64,000 nucleotides of DNA, taken from an uncultured bacterium (GTDB taxonomy: Bacteria > Bacillota_I > Bacilli_A > RFN20 > CAG-826). Below the pieces are notes generated by a model, which saw only the letters and a list, made by a program, of their open reading frames with translations, was not told the origin of the DNA and searched no databases. Numbering within the stretch: position 1 is the first letter of the stretch; every line of letters starts with the position of its first letter. Positions 53,773 to 63,296 of the stretch are shown one piece after another. Location of the stretch: the NCBI GenBank assembly GCA_949288485.1, contig CASEKC010000006.1, forward strand, positions 1 through 64,000. Reading direction: 5' to 3'. The position numbers and the translations under genes are program-made.

Positions 53773-54876
53773 TTAAACATTAAATTTGAAGAAGAAAATA
53801 TCGCCATCTTTAGCAACATAATCTTTTCCTTCGATTCTAATTTTTCCTGCTTCTTTTAAAGCTTGCTCACTTCCATATTTAATAATGTCTTCATAAGTAT
53901 ATGTTTCAGCTTTAATGAAACCTTTTTTAAAATCTGTATGAATAATTCCAGCACAATCAGGAGCAAGCATTCCGTTTTTAAATGTCCATGCTCTAACTTC
54001 ATCTTCTCCAACAGTAAAAAATGTCGATAAATCTAATAATTTATAAGTTGCAGTAATTAATTTTTCTAGTCCTGAAGATGTTGCGCCGATCGTTTTTAAA
54101 AATTCTTCTTTTTCTTCTTTTGAATATGTTGAAAGTTCAGCTTCGATTTCACAAGAAATAGCTAAAACTTGAGCATTTTCATTTTCTGCGTATTCTTTAA
54201 CAGCTTTATAATATTTGTCATTTTCAACATCAGACAAAACATCATCGCTAACATTTGCAACATAAATAATAGGTTTAGCAGTTAAAAAGCCAAAATTTTT
54301 AAGAATTTTCTTTTCATCTTCATTAAAAGATAAGCTTCTAATTGGTTTTTCATTACTTAAAGTTTCTTTAATTTTACTCAAAACATTAACCTCTAAAAGT
54401 GCCTCTTTATCTTTTGAAATACGTGCTTTATTTTCGATTTTTCCTAATCTATTTGAACAAGTATCTAAATCTGCCATTATTAATTCTAAGTTAATAATTT
54501 CTATATCTCTGACTGGATCGACACTATTTTCAACGTGAATAATTTCATTATTTTCAAAACATCTAACAACTTCAATAATTGCATCGCATTCTCTAATATT
54601 AGCTAAAAATTGGTTCCCTAAACCTTCACCTTTTGAAGCACCTTTAACTAAACCTGCAATATCGAAAAATTCAAATGTTGTATAAATTGTTTTTCTTGGA
54701 TTGAAAATTTTAACTAATTCATCAACTCTTTTATCTGGAACTGAAACAATTCCAACATTTGGTTTTATAGTAGCAAAAGGATAGTTAGCAGCTTCAACTT
54801 TTGAATTTGTAATTGCATTAAAAAGTGTAGATTTTCCTACATTTGGTAAACCAACAATTCCTGCTTTTAATCCCAT
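53773..54876 (-). CDS. ychF: Obg-like ATPase YchF
   Basis: 367 aa. G1 is [20 protein letters not shown], followed by [14 protein letters not shown]3 [20 protein letters not shown] and NVSDD in the G4 region (N-x-x-E-type change, explaining ATP preference). The C-terminal TGS domain includes [38 protein letters not shown] and a [11 protein letters not shown] end. It binds ribosomes and acts in stress responses. Downstream neighbours are ispF and gltX. Confidence 0.97.
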   Translation of the reverse strand: MGLKAGIVGLPNVGKSTLFNAITNSKVEAANYPFATIKPNVGIVSVPDKRVDELVKIFNPRKTIYTTFEFFDIAGLVKGASKGEGLGNQFLANIRECDAIIEVVRCFENNEIIHVENSVDPVRDIEIINLELIMADLDTCSNRLGKIENKARISKDKEALLEVNVLSKIKETLSNEKPIRSLSFNEDEKKILKNFGFLTAKPIIYVANVSDDVLSDVENDKYYKAVKEYAENENAQVLAISCEIEAELSTYSKEEKEEFLKTIGATSSGLEKLITATYKLLDLSTFFTVGEDEVRAWTFKNGMLAPDCAGIIHTDFKKGFIKAETYTYEDIIKYGSEQALKEAGKIRIEGKDYVAKDGDIFFFKFNV

Positions 54877-54935
54877 AATTAATACTTCCCTTCAAAAACG
54901 ATGTTATTATATCATTTTTAGAAGAAAATTCATTT

Positions 54936-54962
54936 AAAAAAGGCACAATTTTGTGCCTTTTT
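54936..54962. terminator. terminator between the cold-shock gene and ychF
   Basis: AAAAAGGCACAA (54936-54947) pairs with TTGTGCCTTTTT (54951-54962). On the minus strand it ends the cold-shock gene. Confidence 0.88.
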
Positions 54963-54972
54963 AAAAAGTTTT

Positions 54973-55182
54973 TTATTTAATTACATCAATATTAATAGCT
55001 CTTTTACCTTTGTCACCAATTTGAGATTCAAAACTTACTTTATCATCACTTTTAACAGTTTTAAATCCTTCCATATTTAATGAAGAAAAATGAAAGAAAT
55101 ATTCATTTCCATTTTCATCAATAATAAATCCATAACCTTTAGATTTATTAAAACTTTTTACTTTGCCGTTTAATTTTTCCAT
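54973..55182 (-). CDS. cold-shock domain protein
   Basis: 69 aa, a single CSD. RNP1-like KGYGFIIDENG and RNP2-like YFFHFSSLN, in which VFVHF is replaced by YFFHF. It begins NGKVKSFNKSKGYGF, where most members have KWFN. It acts as an RNA chaperone. Own terminator downstream. Confidence 0.9.
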   Translation of the reverse strand: MEKLNGKVKSFNKSKGYGFIIDENGNEYFFHFSSLNMEGFKTVKSDDKVSFESQIGDKGKRAINIDVIK

Positions 55183-55267
55183 AAATATTAAAACGCCACC
55201 TTTCTATGGTTTTACCATAATGCCGATAATTATATATTCACTATAAAAAATTGTAAATTGTTTATTT

Positions 55268-58057
55268 TTAATGCAATTCTCTCTTTAAATCTAGCTTTCT
55301 TAATGGTTTTAAAAGAATTATTAAAGATATTAAGGAAATGAAAAGAAGAAAAAGAATCATTATAAAAATAGAGAAAATTGAAAAATAAAAATTCGTTGCA
55401 ATTCCAAATATCTGTGTTGATAATAATTTCATTAAAAACGATATCGAAAATAAACTAAATAAACTTATTGAAAAAGAAATTAACCCACTAAATAAATTAT
55501 TCATTAAAAAATATTTAATTATTTCAGTATTAGAAAACCCAATCATTATCAATATTGCGATATCTTTTTTTGATTCTAAAAATGAAATGTAATTGATAAT
55601 TGAAAATAAAACAATCGAAGATAATAAAGCAATTGAACTGAAAATTAATAAAAATATAAATACATAATCCATCGTTTCTTTTAAAGAATTATTTATTTCT
55701 TTTAAAGGAGCAACTATTTCATAATCATTCAATTTCGAATTTAAAATACTAATTTCTTCTTCATTTAACTCTTTATCAAGTAAAAAAGTTACACTATTAA
55801 CATTAAGTTCAAAGGCAGAAATTAAAAAGATATCTCGAAAAAGTGATATAGAAAACTCATTATTATGATAAATTTCTACTTTATTTTCATCAGTTATCCC
55901 TGAAATTCTTAATTCTATCGTTTTAAATTCAGGAGACAAACTTCCATCATCATTTTGTTTAATCGAAGTAATTGTTGAAACATATAAAGTTTTATTTAAA
56001 GGATTATCATCTTTTAAAATTTTAGCCATCCCTTTTGAAATAGCTATTTCGAAATTGGTTAATGGATAATTTCCTTTTATTTTTTTATTCATTTTAGGGT
56101 TAAAACGAACGGTATTATTTTCTTGTTTTAAATAATTACCTTCAGCAACAAAGTCAATATTTCCTAAAGAATAATAATCTTCATAACTAATTTTATTTGA
56201 TAAATCGATTATTTCATTTATTTTATTAAGACTTAAAGAGAAAAAAGTCGGTCGATAAAAACCATTTAATATTGATCCAAAATTTACATATCCTCCATCA
56301 GTTGAATAATAATATTCGCCAAAATCATATTCTTTAGAAAAAGTATCAACAAACGATAAATCAATACTATTTTTTAAAGTTTGATAACAATAAACTCGAT
56401 TAGAATATTCATTTTCTTCTAAAGAGTGATGATAAATTTTTTTATCGCCATCAAAAATGTAATTTCGATATTCTACTTCTTTTGTTAATTTATTTAATAA
56501 AGAGGAAGGAAAATTTAAAGTATGAATGTAATATACTTTTTTTAAAATCCAAGGATATTCTTCCTCTTTTTCTAACTCATTAGAAGAAGGAAACATCATT
56601 AGTTTTTCAAAAACATATTCATTAAATAAATAATCATTTGAATAAATTATATTTTTTCTTCCAGGAATTACTCCTTTTAAAGAAAAAATTTGTTCATCTT
56701 CATAAGTCCAATAATCATTTCTAACTTTTAAAAGAATCGATGGTTTTTTAGTTTCAATATATTCTCCTAAAGCTTTATAGGTCTCTTTTATTTTTAATGT
56801 CTTACATAATTCAACCATTTTTTCATTACTTAATGAAATTACAATTTCGTCTTGTTTAATTTTATTATTTATACGAGGATAAATTTCTCCTATCGAATTA
56901 AATGTTGAAACATATTGAAATTCATTAAATGAAGTTGCACTATAATCTGGAATTTTTATTTCTTCATTATAATTATTTAACAAAAATACATCGTTTTTTT
57001 CGATAAAAAATTCTTCTAAGTTATTTAAATATGAACAGCCAACATAATCGACTTCATCTGGATTATTGACCATAATTTCTACAACATCATCAAAAGAAGC
57101 TGAATAATAAGATAAAATTCCTGCATCATCTTCTTTTCTTTTTAATAAAATAGCGTTTTCTCCACCCATTCCTTCAAAAGAAGAAATTATCATATTAGTT
57201 AAACCATCTTTTAAATAAAAAGTTAATCCGCTAACTAATAATGAAAAAGATAAAAATGAAATAATCGATGTTGTTCTTACTTTTTTAGATTTAAATAAAT
57301 TTTTAAAATGATTAAAAATAAAGCTGAAATTTATCTTTTTTAAAGACATTTTTTTCTTTTCTTTACTTAATAAAATTCTTTCTTTATTAATTTCATTTTC
57401 AATTTTTTCTTCTTTTAATCCATCTTTTTCTAATTTCAAAATATAATCACTGTATTTATAAGCTAAATCTTTATTGTGTGTTACAACAATTACTAAATGA
57501 TCTAAAGAAAGATTTCGTAGGTATGAAAATATTTTCATACTATTTTCATTATCTAAAGATCCACTTGGTTCATCAGCTAAAATTATAGATGGATTATTAA
57601 TTAACGCTCTAACAATTGCTACTCTTTGTTTTTCTCCACCACTTAAATCTTTAACTAATGAATATTTAAGGTGATTTACATCGAATTTATATAATAAATC
57701 TTCTATTTTTCTATCTTTTTTATTTTTAGAAATATTAACTCCATTGAATGCTAAATTAATATTGTTATAAACACTATCTTCTTCAAAAAGATTAAAAGAT
57801 TGAAAAATAAAACCAATATTATTAATTCTAAAAAGTCTTTTTTCTTTCTCATTTATTTTATTTATTCCCTTGTTAAAGTAAAAAATATTTCCGCTTGTTT
57901 CTTTTTCAATTATAGAAATTAAATTTAAAAGAGTAGATTTTCCACTTCCTGATTCTCCCAAAATAGAATAAAAACCATTTTCTTTGAAAGTATAATTTAG
58001 GTCTTCAAAAATAACTTCGTTATTATATTTTTTTGTTAAACCTTCTATTTTTAACAT
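55268..58057 (-). CDS. ABC transporter, ATPase fused to FtsX-type permease (A)
   Basis: 929 aa from the ATG at 58057, just behind GGAGGA. ATPase domain about 1-215: Walker A LGESGSGKSTLLNL, Q-loop FIFQSFNLF, signature LSGGEKQRVAIVRAL, Walker B IILADEPSGSLD and H-loop THNKD. One membrane helix at about 275 is followed by a large extracellular domain (about 290-790). Three C-terminal helices carry the FtsX permease core. The layout resembles MacB but with the ATPase first and a very long ectodomain. The gene starts 1 bp after the TGA of transporter B, so the two probably form one complex. Substrate unknown; lipid, peptide or lipoprotein handling is typical of this class. Confidence 0.85.
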   Translation of the reverse strand: MLKIEGLTKKYNNEVIFEDLNYTFKENGFYSILGESGSGKSTLLNLISIIEKETSGNIFYFNKGINKINEKEKRLFRINNIGFIFQSFNLFEEDSVYNNINLAFNGVNISKNKKDRKIEDLLYKFDVNHLKYSLVKDLSGGEKQRVAIVRALINNPSIILADEPSGSLDNENSMKIFSYLRNLSLDHLVIVVTHNKDLAYKYSDYILKLEKDGLKEEKIENEINKERILLSKEKKKMSLKKINFSFIFNHFKNLFKSKKVRTTSIISFLSFSLLVSGLTFYLKDGLTNMIISSFEGMGGENAILLKRKEDDAGILSYYSASFDDVVEIMVNNPDEVDYVGCSYLNNLEEFFIEKNDVFLLNNYNEEIKIPDYSATSFNEFQYVSTFNSIGEIYPRINNKIKQDEIVISLSNEKMVELCKTLKIKETYKALGEYIETKKPSILLKVRNDYWTYEDEQIFSLKGVIPGRKNIIYSNDYLFNEYVFEKLMMFPSSNELEKEEEYPWILKKVYYIHTLNFPSSLLNKLTKEVEYRNYIFDGDKKIYHHSLEENEYSNRVYCYQTLKNSIDLSFVDTFSKEYDFGEYYYSTDGGYVNFGSILNGFYRPTFFSLSLNKINEIIDLSNKISYEDYYSLGNIDFVAEGNYLKQENNTVRFNPKMNKKIKGNYPLTNFEIAISKGMAKILKDDNPLNKTLYVSTITSIKQNDDGSLSPEFKTIELRISGITDENKVEIYHNNEFSISLFRDIFLISAFELNVNSVTFLLDKELNEEEISILNSKLNDYEIVAPLKEINNSLKETMDYVFIFLLIFSSIALLSSIVLFSIINYISFLESKKDIAILIMIGFSNTEIIKYFLMNNLFSGLISFSISLFSLFSISFLMKLLSTQIFGIATNFYFSIFSIFIMILFLLFISLISLIILLKPLRKLDLKRELH

Positions 58058-58058
58058 A

Positions 58059-60068
58059 TCATTCCTCCTTAAGTTCACTAGCAATATCAATATTTTTTGA
58101 AACTAAAAGAGGAATTAATGCTGAAAATAAAATTATTAAAAAATATATTATAAATATAATTAAAAAGAAGAAAATTGATGGATTTATAGTTAAATTTAAC
58201 GTTAAAAGAGAGTTAATTTTATTTAAAATTGGATTTTTAATTAAATTAAATAATATAATTCCTCCAATAAAAGAAATTAGATAAATGATTAAAGGTTCCA
58301 AAACATAAATTAAATCGATACTTTTTTTATTAGATCCAAGTAAAAATAAAATTGCTCTTTCTTTTTTACTTGATAAATAAGAATAAAAAGTTAATGAAAA
58401 TATTATAAAAAATGAAGTTAAAGAAATAATTATTATAAAAATAATTAAGGCAATAAAAAGAGTATTTATTATATCTTTAAAAGAAGAGATTATCGTTCTT
58501 GAATCATTATAAAAACGATAATCATCGATATTTTCTTCATTATCAATAAAAAGATTAAATCTAGAAAAATCATATTTTTCTATAAATAAATAAGAGGAAT
58601 AAGAAGTTAAAGGATCATTATTTTCAGCTTTTCTAAGTAAATCTAAATAGGTAGTTTTATTATTTTCTAAAGAAGAAAAATTACTTGCTAGAGTAAGCGA
58701 TAAATAATTTTCAAAAAAACTATATGAATAATAGATTTTAGGTGTTGATAAAAAGTTAAATTCTTTGCTTACTTCTTTTATTAGAAAATTAATATCAAAA
58801 TTAAAAGTTTCTTTTATTTCATCATTTATTACTTTTGAATATGCACTATATTCATTTTCACTTTTAAAATTAATAGTTATTCCTTCCTTATATTCTTTTA
58901 TATATGAAGAGATAAAAGCTTCATTAACAATTATTTCATTATCCATTAATTCAAAAGAAGGTTCAAAAACAATATTTTCATATGTATTTCCATCAATATT
59001 AATAACATTATTTTTAAAGAAATAATCAAAATTATCTTTAATAATATAATTATTAAAGTCATTCTCTTTTAAAAATGTCATTAATTCCATATTATCTATT
59101 TTTTCTTTTTTCTCAATTGCTAAAGAAGAATCGTTTATCGAAGTTTTGAAACTTCGATAAACTTCATAAATATTATAATTAGGATAAGAATATATTAAGT
59201 TTTTAGATGTATTATTTATATTTATATAAAATGAAAAAGAAAAGATAGTTATAAGTAAAGAAAAAATAACTGATAATCCCATAAATACATTTCTTTTTAT
59301 ATTTTTAAATAAGTTTCTTAATAATAAAGGAAAATAAAATTTAATTCTTTCTTTTACTTTCTTTTTATTTTTAATAATATTTAAATTTTCATTAGGATTA
59401 TCTTTTAAAACATTATTTAATAAATATCCTTCTTCTAAAAAGATGATTGATCCATCTGCGTATTTATTAACTAATTCTTCATTATGTGTAACTACTAAAA
59501 CTAGTGAATTTTCACTAATTTTCTTTAATTCTTCCATTAAAACAATAGATGAATCATTATCTAAAGCTCCTGTAGGCTCATCAGCTAAAATAATTTTTGG
59601 ATTATTAATTAAAGCGCGAATTAACCCTAAACGTTGTTTTTCTCCTCCACTTAAAGAATATACTTTTTGATCTAATTTATCGCTTAATCTAAATTTTGCT
59701 AAATATCTTTTAACAATATTTTCATCAATATCTTCTTTAATTAATGAAGCAATTGATAAATTTTCTTTTAAGGTTAAATCATTAAATAGATTAAAAGATT
59801 GAAATAATATTCCTATTTCATTTTTATAAAATAATGTTTTTTCTTCGTAAGTCATACTATCAATTCTTTTATTATTTATCTTTATATAACCTTTTGTTGG
59901 TTTATATAATCCTTCGATTAAATTTAGAAGAGTCGATTTTCCACTTCCACTTTTCCCTTCAATAAAATAAATTCCTTTTTCAGGGAGATAAAAGGACAAA
60001 TTGTTCATCACCGGTATTTTTCTTTTATTTACTTCAAATACCATTTTCAAATTTTTAACTTCAATCAT
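58059..60068 (-). CDS. ABC transporter, ATPase fused to FtsX-type permease (B)
   Basis: 669 aa from the ATG at 60068 (MIEVKNLKMVFEV); the frame runs upstream to 60107 across the 60073-60092 motif, which argues for the shorter start. ATPase: Walker A IEGKSGSGKSTLLNL, signature YSLSGGEKQRLGLIRAL, Walker B IILADEPTGALD and H-loop THNEE. A membrane helix at about 275, an ectodomain shorter than in A, and three C-terminal helices follow. It ends with TGA 1 bp before the start of A. Pair A/B probably assembles as a heterodimer. The nearby small gene (60169-60309) is in the same direction but has its own terminator. Confidence 0.83.
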   Translation of the reverse strand: MIEVKNLKMVFEVNKRKIPVMNNLSFYLPEKGIYFIEGKSGSGKSTLLNLIEGLYKPTKGYIKINNKRIDSMTYEEKTLFYKNEIGILFQSFNLFNDLTLKENLSIASLIKEDIDENIVKRYLAKFRLSDKLDQKVYSLSGGEKQRLGLIRALINNPKIILADEPTGALDNDSSIVLMEELKKISENSLVLVVTHNEELVNKYADGSIIFLEEGYLLNNVLKDNPNENLNIIKNKKKVKERIKFYFPLLLRNLFKNIKRNVFMGLSVIFSLLITIFSFSFYININNTSKNLIYSYPNYNIYEVYRSFKTSINDSSLAIEKKEKIDNMELMTFLKENDFNNYIIKDNFDYFFKNNVINIDGNTYENIVFEPSFELMDNEIIVNEAFISSYIKEYKEGITINFKSENEYSAYSKVINDEIKETFNFDINFLIKEVSKEFNFLSTPKIYYSYSFFENYLSLTLASNFSSLENNKTTYLDLLRKAENNDPLTSYSSYLFIEKYDFSRFNLFIDNEENIDDYRFYNDSRTIISSFKDIINTLFIALIIFIIIISLTSFFIIFSLTFYSYLSSKKERAILFLLGSNKKSIDLIYVLEPLIIYLISFIGGIILFNLIKNPILNKINSLLTLNLTINPSIFFFLIIFIIYFLIILFSALIPLLVSKNIDIASELKEE

Positions 60069-60072
60069 ATAT

Positions 60073-60092
60073 AATACAAGAATGCTAGAAAT
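60073..60092 (-). promoter_or_regulatory. 20-bp motif upstream of ABC transporter B, shared with recA
   Basis: AATACAAGAATGCTAGAAAT (plus strand), identical to 31292-31311. It lies 4 bp before the start codon chosen for transporter B. A TATATA directly downstream could be a -10 box, so transcription might start very close to the ATG (inference). Confidence 0.5.
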
Positions 60093-60130
60093 TAAAAATT
60101 TATGCATAAAAAATGAAATTTTTTTAAAAT

Positions 60131-60165
60131 AAAGAAAAAAGACTACATTTTTGTAGCCTTTTTCT
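60131..60165 (-). terminator. terminator of the 46-aa gene
   Basis: On the minus strand, AAAAAGGCTACA pairs with TGTAGTCTTTTT over a 4-base loop, followed by T-rich DNA. It begins 3 bp after the stop codon of the small gene. Confidence 0.8.
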
Positions 60166-60168
60166 TTT

Positions 60169-60309
60169 TTAAAGATCTAAATCTTTTAAATCTAGATAAG
60201 TGACATAGTCGTTTATAAAGTTTTCCAACCCATTTTCATTTCTGTATGAATTCGTGTCTTTATAAGAATGACGTCTGCCACTCATCATATTAATGAGTTT
60301 TTTAATCAT
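60169..60309 (-). CDS. 46-aa small protein behind a consensus promoter
   Basis: A short gene with full expression signals: a consensus promoter (60397-60425), AAGGAGACGATAAGA before the ATG at 60309, and a terminator 3 bp after the stop. The protein starts MIKKLINMMSGRRHSYKDTN and ends LENFINDYVTYLDLKDLDL. It has a basic, amphipathic N-terminus and an acidic C-terminus, with no cysteine. No family was recognised. The direct repeats upstream of the promoter indicate regulated expression. Possible roles are a peptide regulator or a membrane-associated small protein; the sequence does not decide. Confidence 0.7.
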   Translation of the reverse strand: MIKKLINMMSGRRHSYKDTNSYRNENGLENFINDYVTYLDLKDLDL

Positions 60310-60396
60310 TCTTATCGTCTCCTTTTCGTTTTACTTAAGCTATAAATTGATATGTATTTGGGTCATAAACATTATCTAATTTGCTTAAGGTCATTT

Positions 60397-60425
60397 ATTA
60401 TAGGCGGAAAACGAAATTATGTCAA
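60397..60425 (-). promoter_or_regulatory. perfect sigma-A-type promoter of the 46-aa gene
   Basis: TTGACA (60425-60420) and TATAAT (60402-60397), both exact consensus, with a 17-bp spacer. The transcription start is expected near 60390, giving a leader of about 80 bases. Confidence 0.85.
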
Positions 60426-60437
60426 GTTCATTTTTTT

Positions 60438-60494
60438 AACATTGTGTAACATTTTTTTGAACATTGATGTAACAAAATGTTTACATAGTGTAAA
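60438..60494. repeat. three direct repeats at exact 22-bp spacing upstream of the promoter
   Basis: ACATTGTGTAAC (60439), ACATTGATGTAAC (60461) and ACATAGTGTAA (60483) begin 22 bp apart, two helical turns. The nearest copy starts 14 bp upstream of the -35 box. Such arrays are typical of activator or response-regulator sites. Confidence 0.7.
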
Positions 60495-60499
60495 AAATT

Positions 60500-61849
60500 T
60501 TAATCAGCGAGTGTTCCCATTGGATCCCAAGGTGCTAAAACAGTTGGATTTTCATTATAAGCATCAAGTTCTTCTTTTGTTAAATATTTCTTTAAAATAA
60601 CTGCTTGATAAACAAAAGAATCAAACCACGAAGATGACATAACAAAATATCCTTTATTTCCAACATCATCTCCCCAAGAATTTTCTACCTTATAACGATT
60701 AACTTTTCCATCCTTTTTATTATAACCAGTTAAACACATTGCATGATTCATAACCGAAGCATGGAAATCTAACATATCTTCTTTTTCAAATTTATAGTCG
60801 ATATTAAATGCACTTAAATAATCAAAACTTAAATCATCCCAAATTCCAGCTTTTCTATTACGATAAAAAGAAACGTCACTACCAAACCAAACAATATTAT
60901 TATCATCGATTTGTTTTTCAACTAATTCTTTAATTCTTTCCATTGGAAGATTTAAATGTTTAATACATTTTCCTTCGACAACATTATTTAAATAATCAAT
61001 TGTATAAACTTTATTAAATGGTTTATCTTTTGTTGGAGAATTAATAATAGAAACATATTCATCAATTTCTTCACCAATATATTTATCAAAGAATTCTTTT
61101 GGAGTTAAACCTTTTTCAAGATGATAAACATCATCTTTATCGTAATATTCAAAATCAAATTCACTTGGTGGGACACCAAAAGAATTTGTTAATAAGTTAT
61201 AAATATTTTCTAAATATTCATTTTTTAAAGCATGAATTTCATCCTTTTTACCTTCATTAGCTAATTTTTTTGCTTTTGCAGCAAAACTTCTAAGATAAGT
61301 ATTTAAAAGGTGATTTGATTCCATTGTGTTTGATGATTGATATGTTTCATTGAAGTTGTTTTTAGGTAAAATACCATATTTAACAACTAAATTTCTAAAC
61401 ATATCCCATTGTCCACCATCACCAACAGCATTAGTTAAAACATGCATCAAAACTCTTTCATCTGGTTCATTATCGATTAAATCAATAATTGAAGTTAAAC
61501 AATAATTTGCTTTTTCAAATTTATCACATAAAGCAATGTAATTTTGAGATAATTCAAAATTTCTTAAATTTAATTTTTTTGCAATAATTTCTCTTAAAAC
61601 GTTTAAGCCAGCAAAAATCCAGCATCTTCCACTAGCTTTTTGATTACAAACAGGTAATGTTTTTACTTCATTTGAGAAAATGAAAGTTGTATCAATTTCA
61701 TTTTTATTATCATAAACTACATCAACAATTGGATTTTTAATTAAAGAATGTCTAACACAAGCATTCTTTTTATCATTTAAATATTTTTCTTTTAAGTTTG
61801 ATGATAAATCTAATGAAATTGCTTCTTTATTAATATCAACATTTTTCAT
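60500..61849 (-). CDS. pepC: aminopeptidase C (bleomycin hydrolase family)
   Basis: A 449-aa C1B cysteine peptidase. Catalytic Cys in QKASGRCWIFAGLNVLREI, His in NHAMCLTGYN, Asn in VENSWGDDVGNKGYF. The C-terminal arm that self-processes the N-terminus in the hexamer is present (ends APWDPMGTLAD). A cytoplasmic peptide-trimming enzyme. It lies directly downstream of gatB (20 bp). Confidence 0.95.
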   Translation of the reverse strand: MKNVDINKEAISLDLSSNLKEKYLNDKKNACVRHSLIKNPIVDVVYDNKNEIDTTFIFSNEVKTLPVCNQKASGRCWIFAGLNVLREIIAKKLNLRNFELSQNYIALCDKFEKANYCLTSIIDLIDNEPDERVLMHVLTNAVGDGGQWDMFRNLVVKYGILPKNNFNETYQSSNTMESNHLLNTYLRSFAAKAKKLANEGKKDEIHALKNEYLENIYNLLTNSFGVPPSEFDFEYYDKDDVYHLEKGLTPKEFFDKYIGEEIDEYVSIINSPTKDKPFNKVYTIDYLNNVVEGKCIKHLNLPMERIKELVEKQIDDNNIVWFGSDVSFYRNRKAGIWDDLSFDYLSAFNIDYKFEKEDMLDFHASVMNHAMCLTGYNKKDGKVNRYKVENSWGDDVGNKGYFVMSSSWFDSFVYQAVILKKYLTKEELDAYNENPTVLAPWDPMGTLAD

Positions 61850-61869
61850 ACTTCTTCCCTTTCTTCTAA

Positions 61870-63294
61870 TTATTTTTTTAATTCTTCAACAATAAGTTTA
61901 TTTGCAACAATTGGATCAACTTTTCCTTTGTTTTTCTTCATAAGTAAACCCATAACGAAGCCTTGAGCTCTGGTTTTACCATTTTTAAAATCATCAGGAA
62001 GAGTTGGATTTTGAGCGATAATTTCTTGAATATCACTTCTAATTTGATTTTCATCAAAAATAATTGTTGCACCCATTTCTTCTTTTAAAACTAATGGTGA
62101 TTTATTAGTTTCAATCATTTTTGCAAAAATATCTTTTCCTTGTTTTGAATTAATTTTCTTTTCATTTAAAAGAATAACTAAATCAGCAATATCTTTAGCT
62201 TTTACCTTAAATTCATTGATAGTTAAGTCATTTTTATTTAAATAACCTAAAACTTCAGAAATAATATAATTTGCTAAAGGTTGATATAAATCAGTATATT
62301 TTGCTGCTTCATCATAATAAACAGATAATTCTTTACTTGAAAGCAAGATTTTTGCATCAACTAAATTTAATTTATAATCGTTCTCAAATCTTTCAAGTTT
62401 TTGATCATATAATTCATTAGATGTTTTAATTGCATTTTCAATAAATTTACCACTTAAATGAACTGGTGGAATATTGCCTTCACTAAAATATTTATAATCA
62501 ACTGCATCAGTTTTAACTCTCATCAATACAGTTTCTTTTTTAGCTTCATCAAAACGGCGTGTTTCTTGTTGAATTTTCTCACCTTTAATTAAAAGAGAAG
62601 CTTGTCTCATCATTTCATAATCAATTGCTGTTTCAATATTTGCAGTTGAATTTAAGTTTTTAACCTCTACTTTTGTTCCAAATTTATCACTTCCAAATGG
62701 TCTAATAGAAACGTTAACATCGCATCTAAGTGAACCATTTTCCATTCTTCCATCACTAACATCTAAATATGTAACAATTTCTTTAATTTTTTCGACATAT
62801 TTTCTTGCTTCTTCACCATTTCTAATTTCAGGATAAGAAACGATTTCAACAAGAGGAATACCAGCACGGTTATAATCAAGAAGAGTATAATCACTAAAAT
62901 GGTGTTGCATTGCAGTATCTTCTTCCATGTGAAGTCTTTCGATACCGATTTTTTTCTTTTTACCATCAATTTCAATTTCTAAATAACCATTTTTACCAAT
63001 TGGACGATCTTGTTGAGTGATTTGATATCCTTTTGGTAAGTCAGAATAGAAATAATTTTTACGATCAAAATATAAAGTATGATCGATTTCCATATGTAAA
63101 GCATTACAAACTCTAATTGCATTGATAACACCTTGTTTATTTAAACGAGGTAAAGAACCAGGATAAGCTAAATCTAAAAATGTAATATTAGTATTTGGTT
63201 CACTTTTAAATTGAATTGGAGCATTTGAAAACATTTTTGATTTTGTTTTCATCTCAACGTGGATTTCAAGACCAATAACAGCTTCAAAATTCAT
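61870..63294 (-). CDS. gatB: Asp/Glu-tRNA(Asn/Gln) amidotransferase subunit B
   Basis: 474 aa. Motifs: AVIGLEIHVEMKTKSKMFSN, LAYPGSLPRLN, DRKNYFYSDLPKGYQITQ, ERLHMEEDTA and DYNRAGIPLVEIV, followed by the YqeY-like tail domain (about 330-474). It forms the tRNA-binding and kinase subunit of GatCAB, which converts Glu-tRNA-Gln to Gln-tRNA-Gln. It starts 2 bp after the stop of gatA. gatC is not in view and would be expected upstream, beyond the window edge. Confidence 0.96.
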   Translation of the reverse strand: MNFEAVIGLEIHVEMKTKSKMFSNAPIQFKSEPNTNITFLDLAYPGSLPRLNKQGVINAIRVCNALHMEIDHTLYFDRKNYFYSDLPKGYQITQQDRPIGKNGYLEIEIDGKKKKIGIERLHMEEDTAMQHHFSDYTLLDYNRAGIPLVEIVSYPEIRNGEEARKYVEKIKEIVTYLDVSDGRMENGSLRCDVNVSIRPFGSDKFGTKVEVKNLNSTANIETAIDYEMMRQASLLIKGEKIQQETRRFDEAKKETVLMRVKTDAVDYKYFSEGNIPPVHLSGKFIENAIKTSNELYDQKLERFENDYKLNLVDAKILLSSKELSVYYDEAAKYTDLYQPLANYIISEVLGYLNKNDLTINEFKVKAKDIADLVILLNEKKINSKQGKDIFAKMIETNKSPLVLKEEMGATIIFDENQIRSDIQEIIAQNPTLPDDFKNGKTRAQGFVMGLLMKKNKGKVDPIVANKLIVEELKK

Positions 63295-63296
63295 AA

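Noticed and set aside
60335-60394. 19-aa frame (MTLSKLDNVYDPNTYQFIA) upstream of the 46-aa gene
   Set aside because: Its ATG lies only 3 bp after the -10 box, upstream of the expected transcription start, and there is no ribosome binding site.
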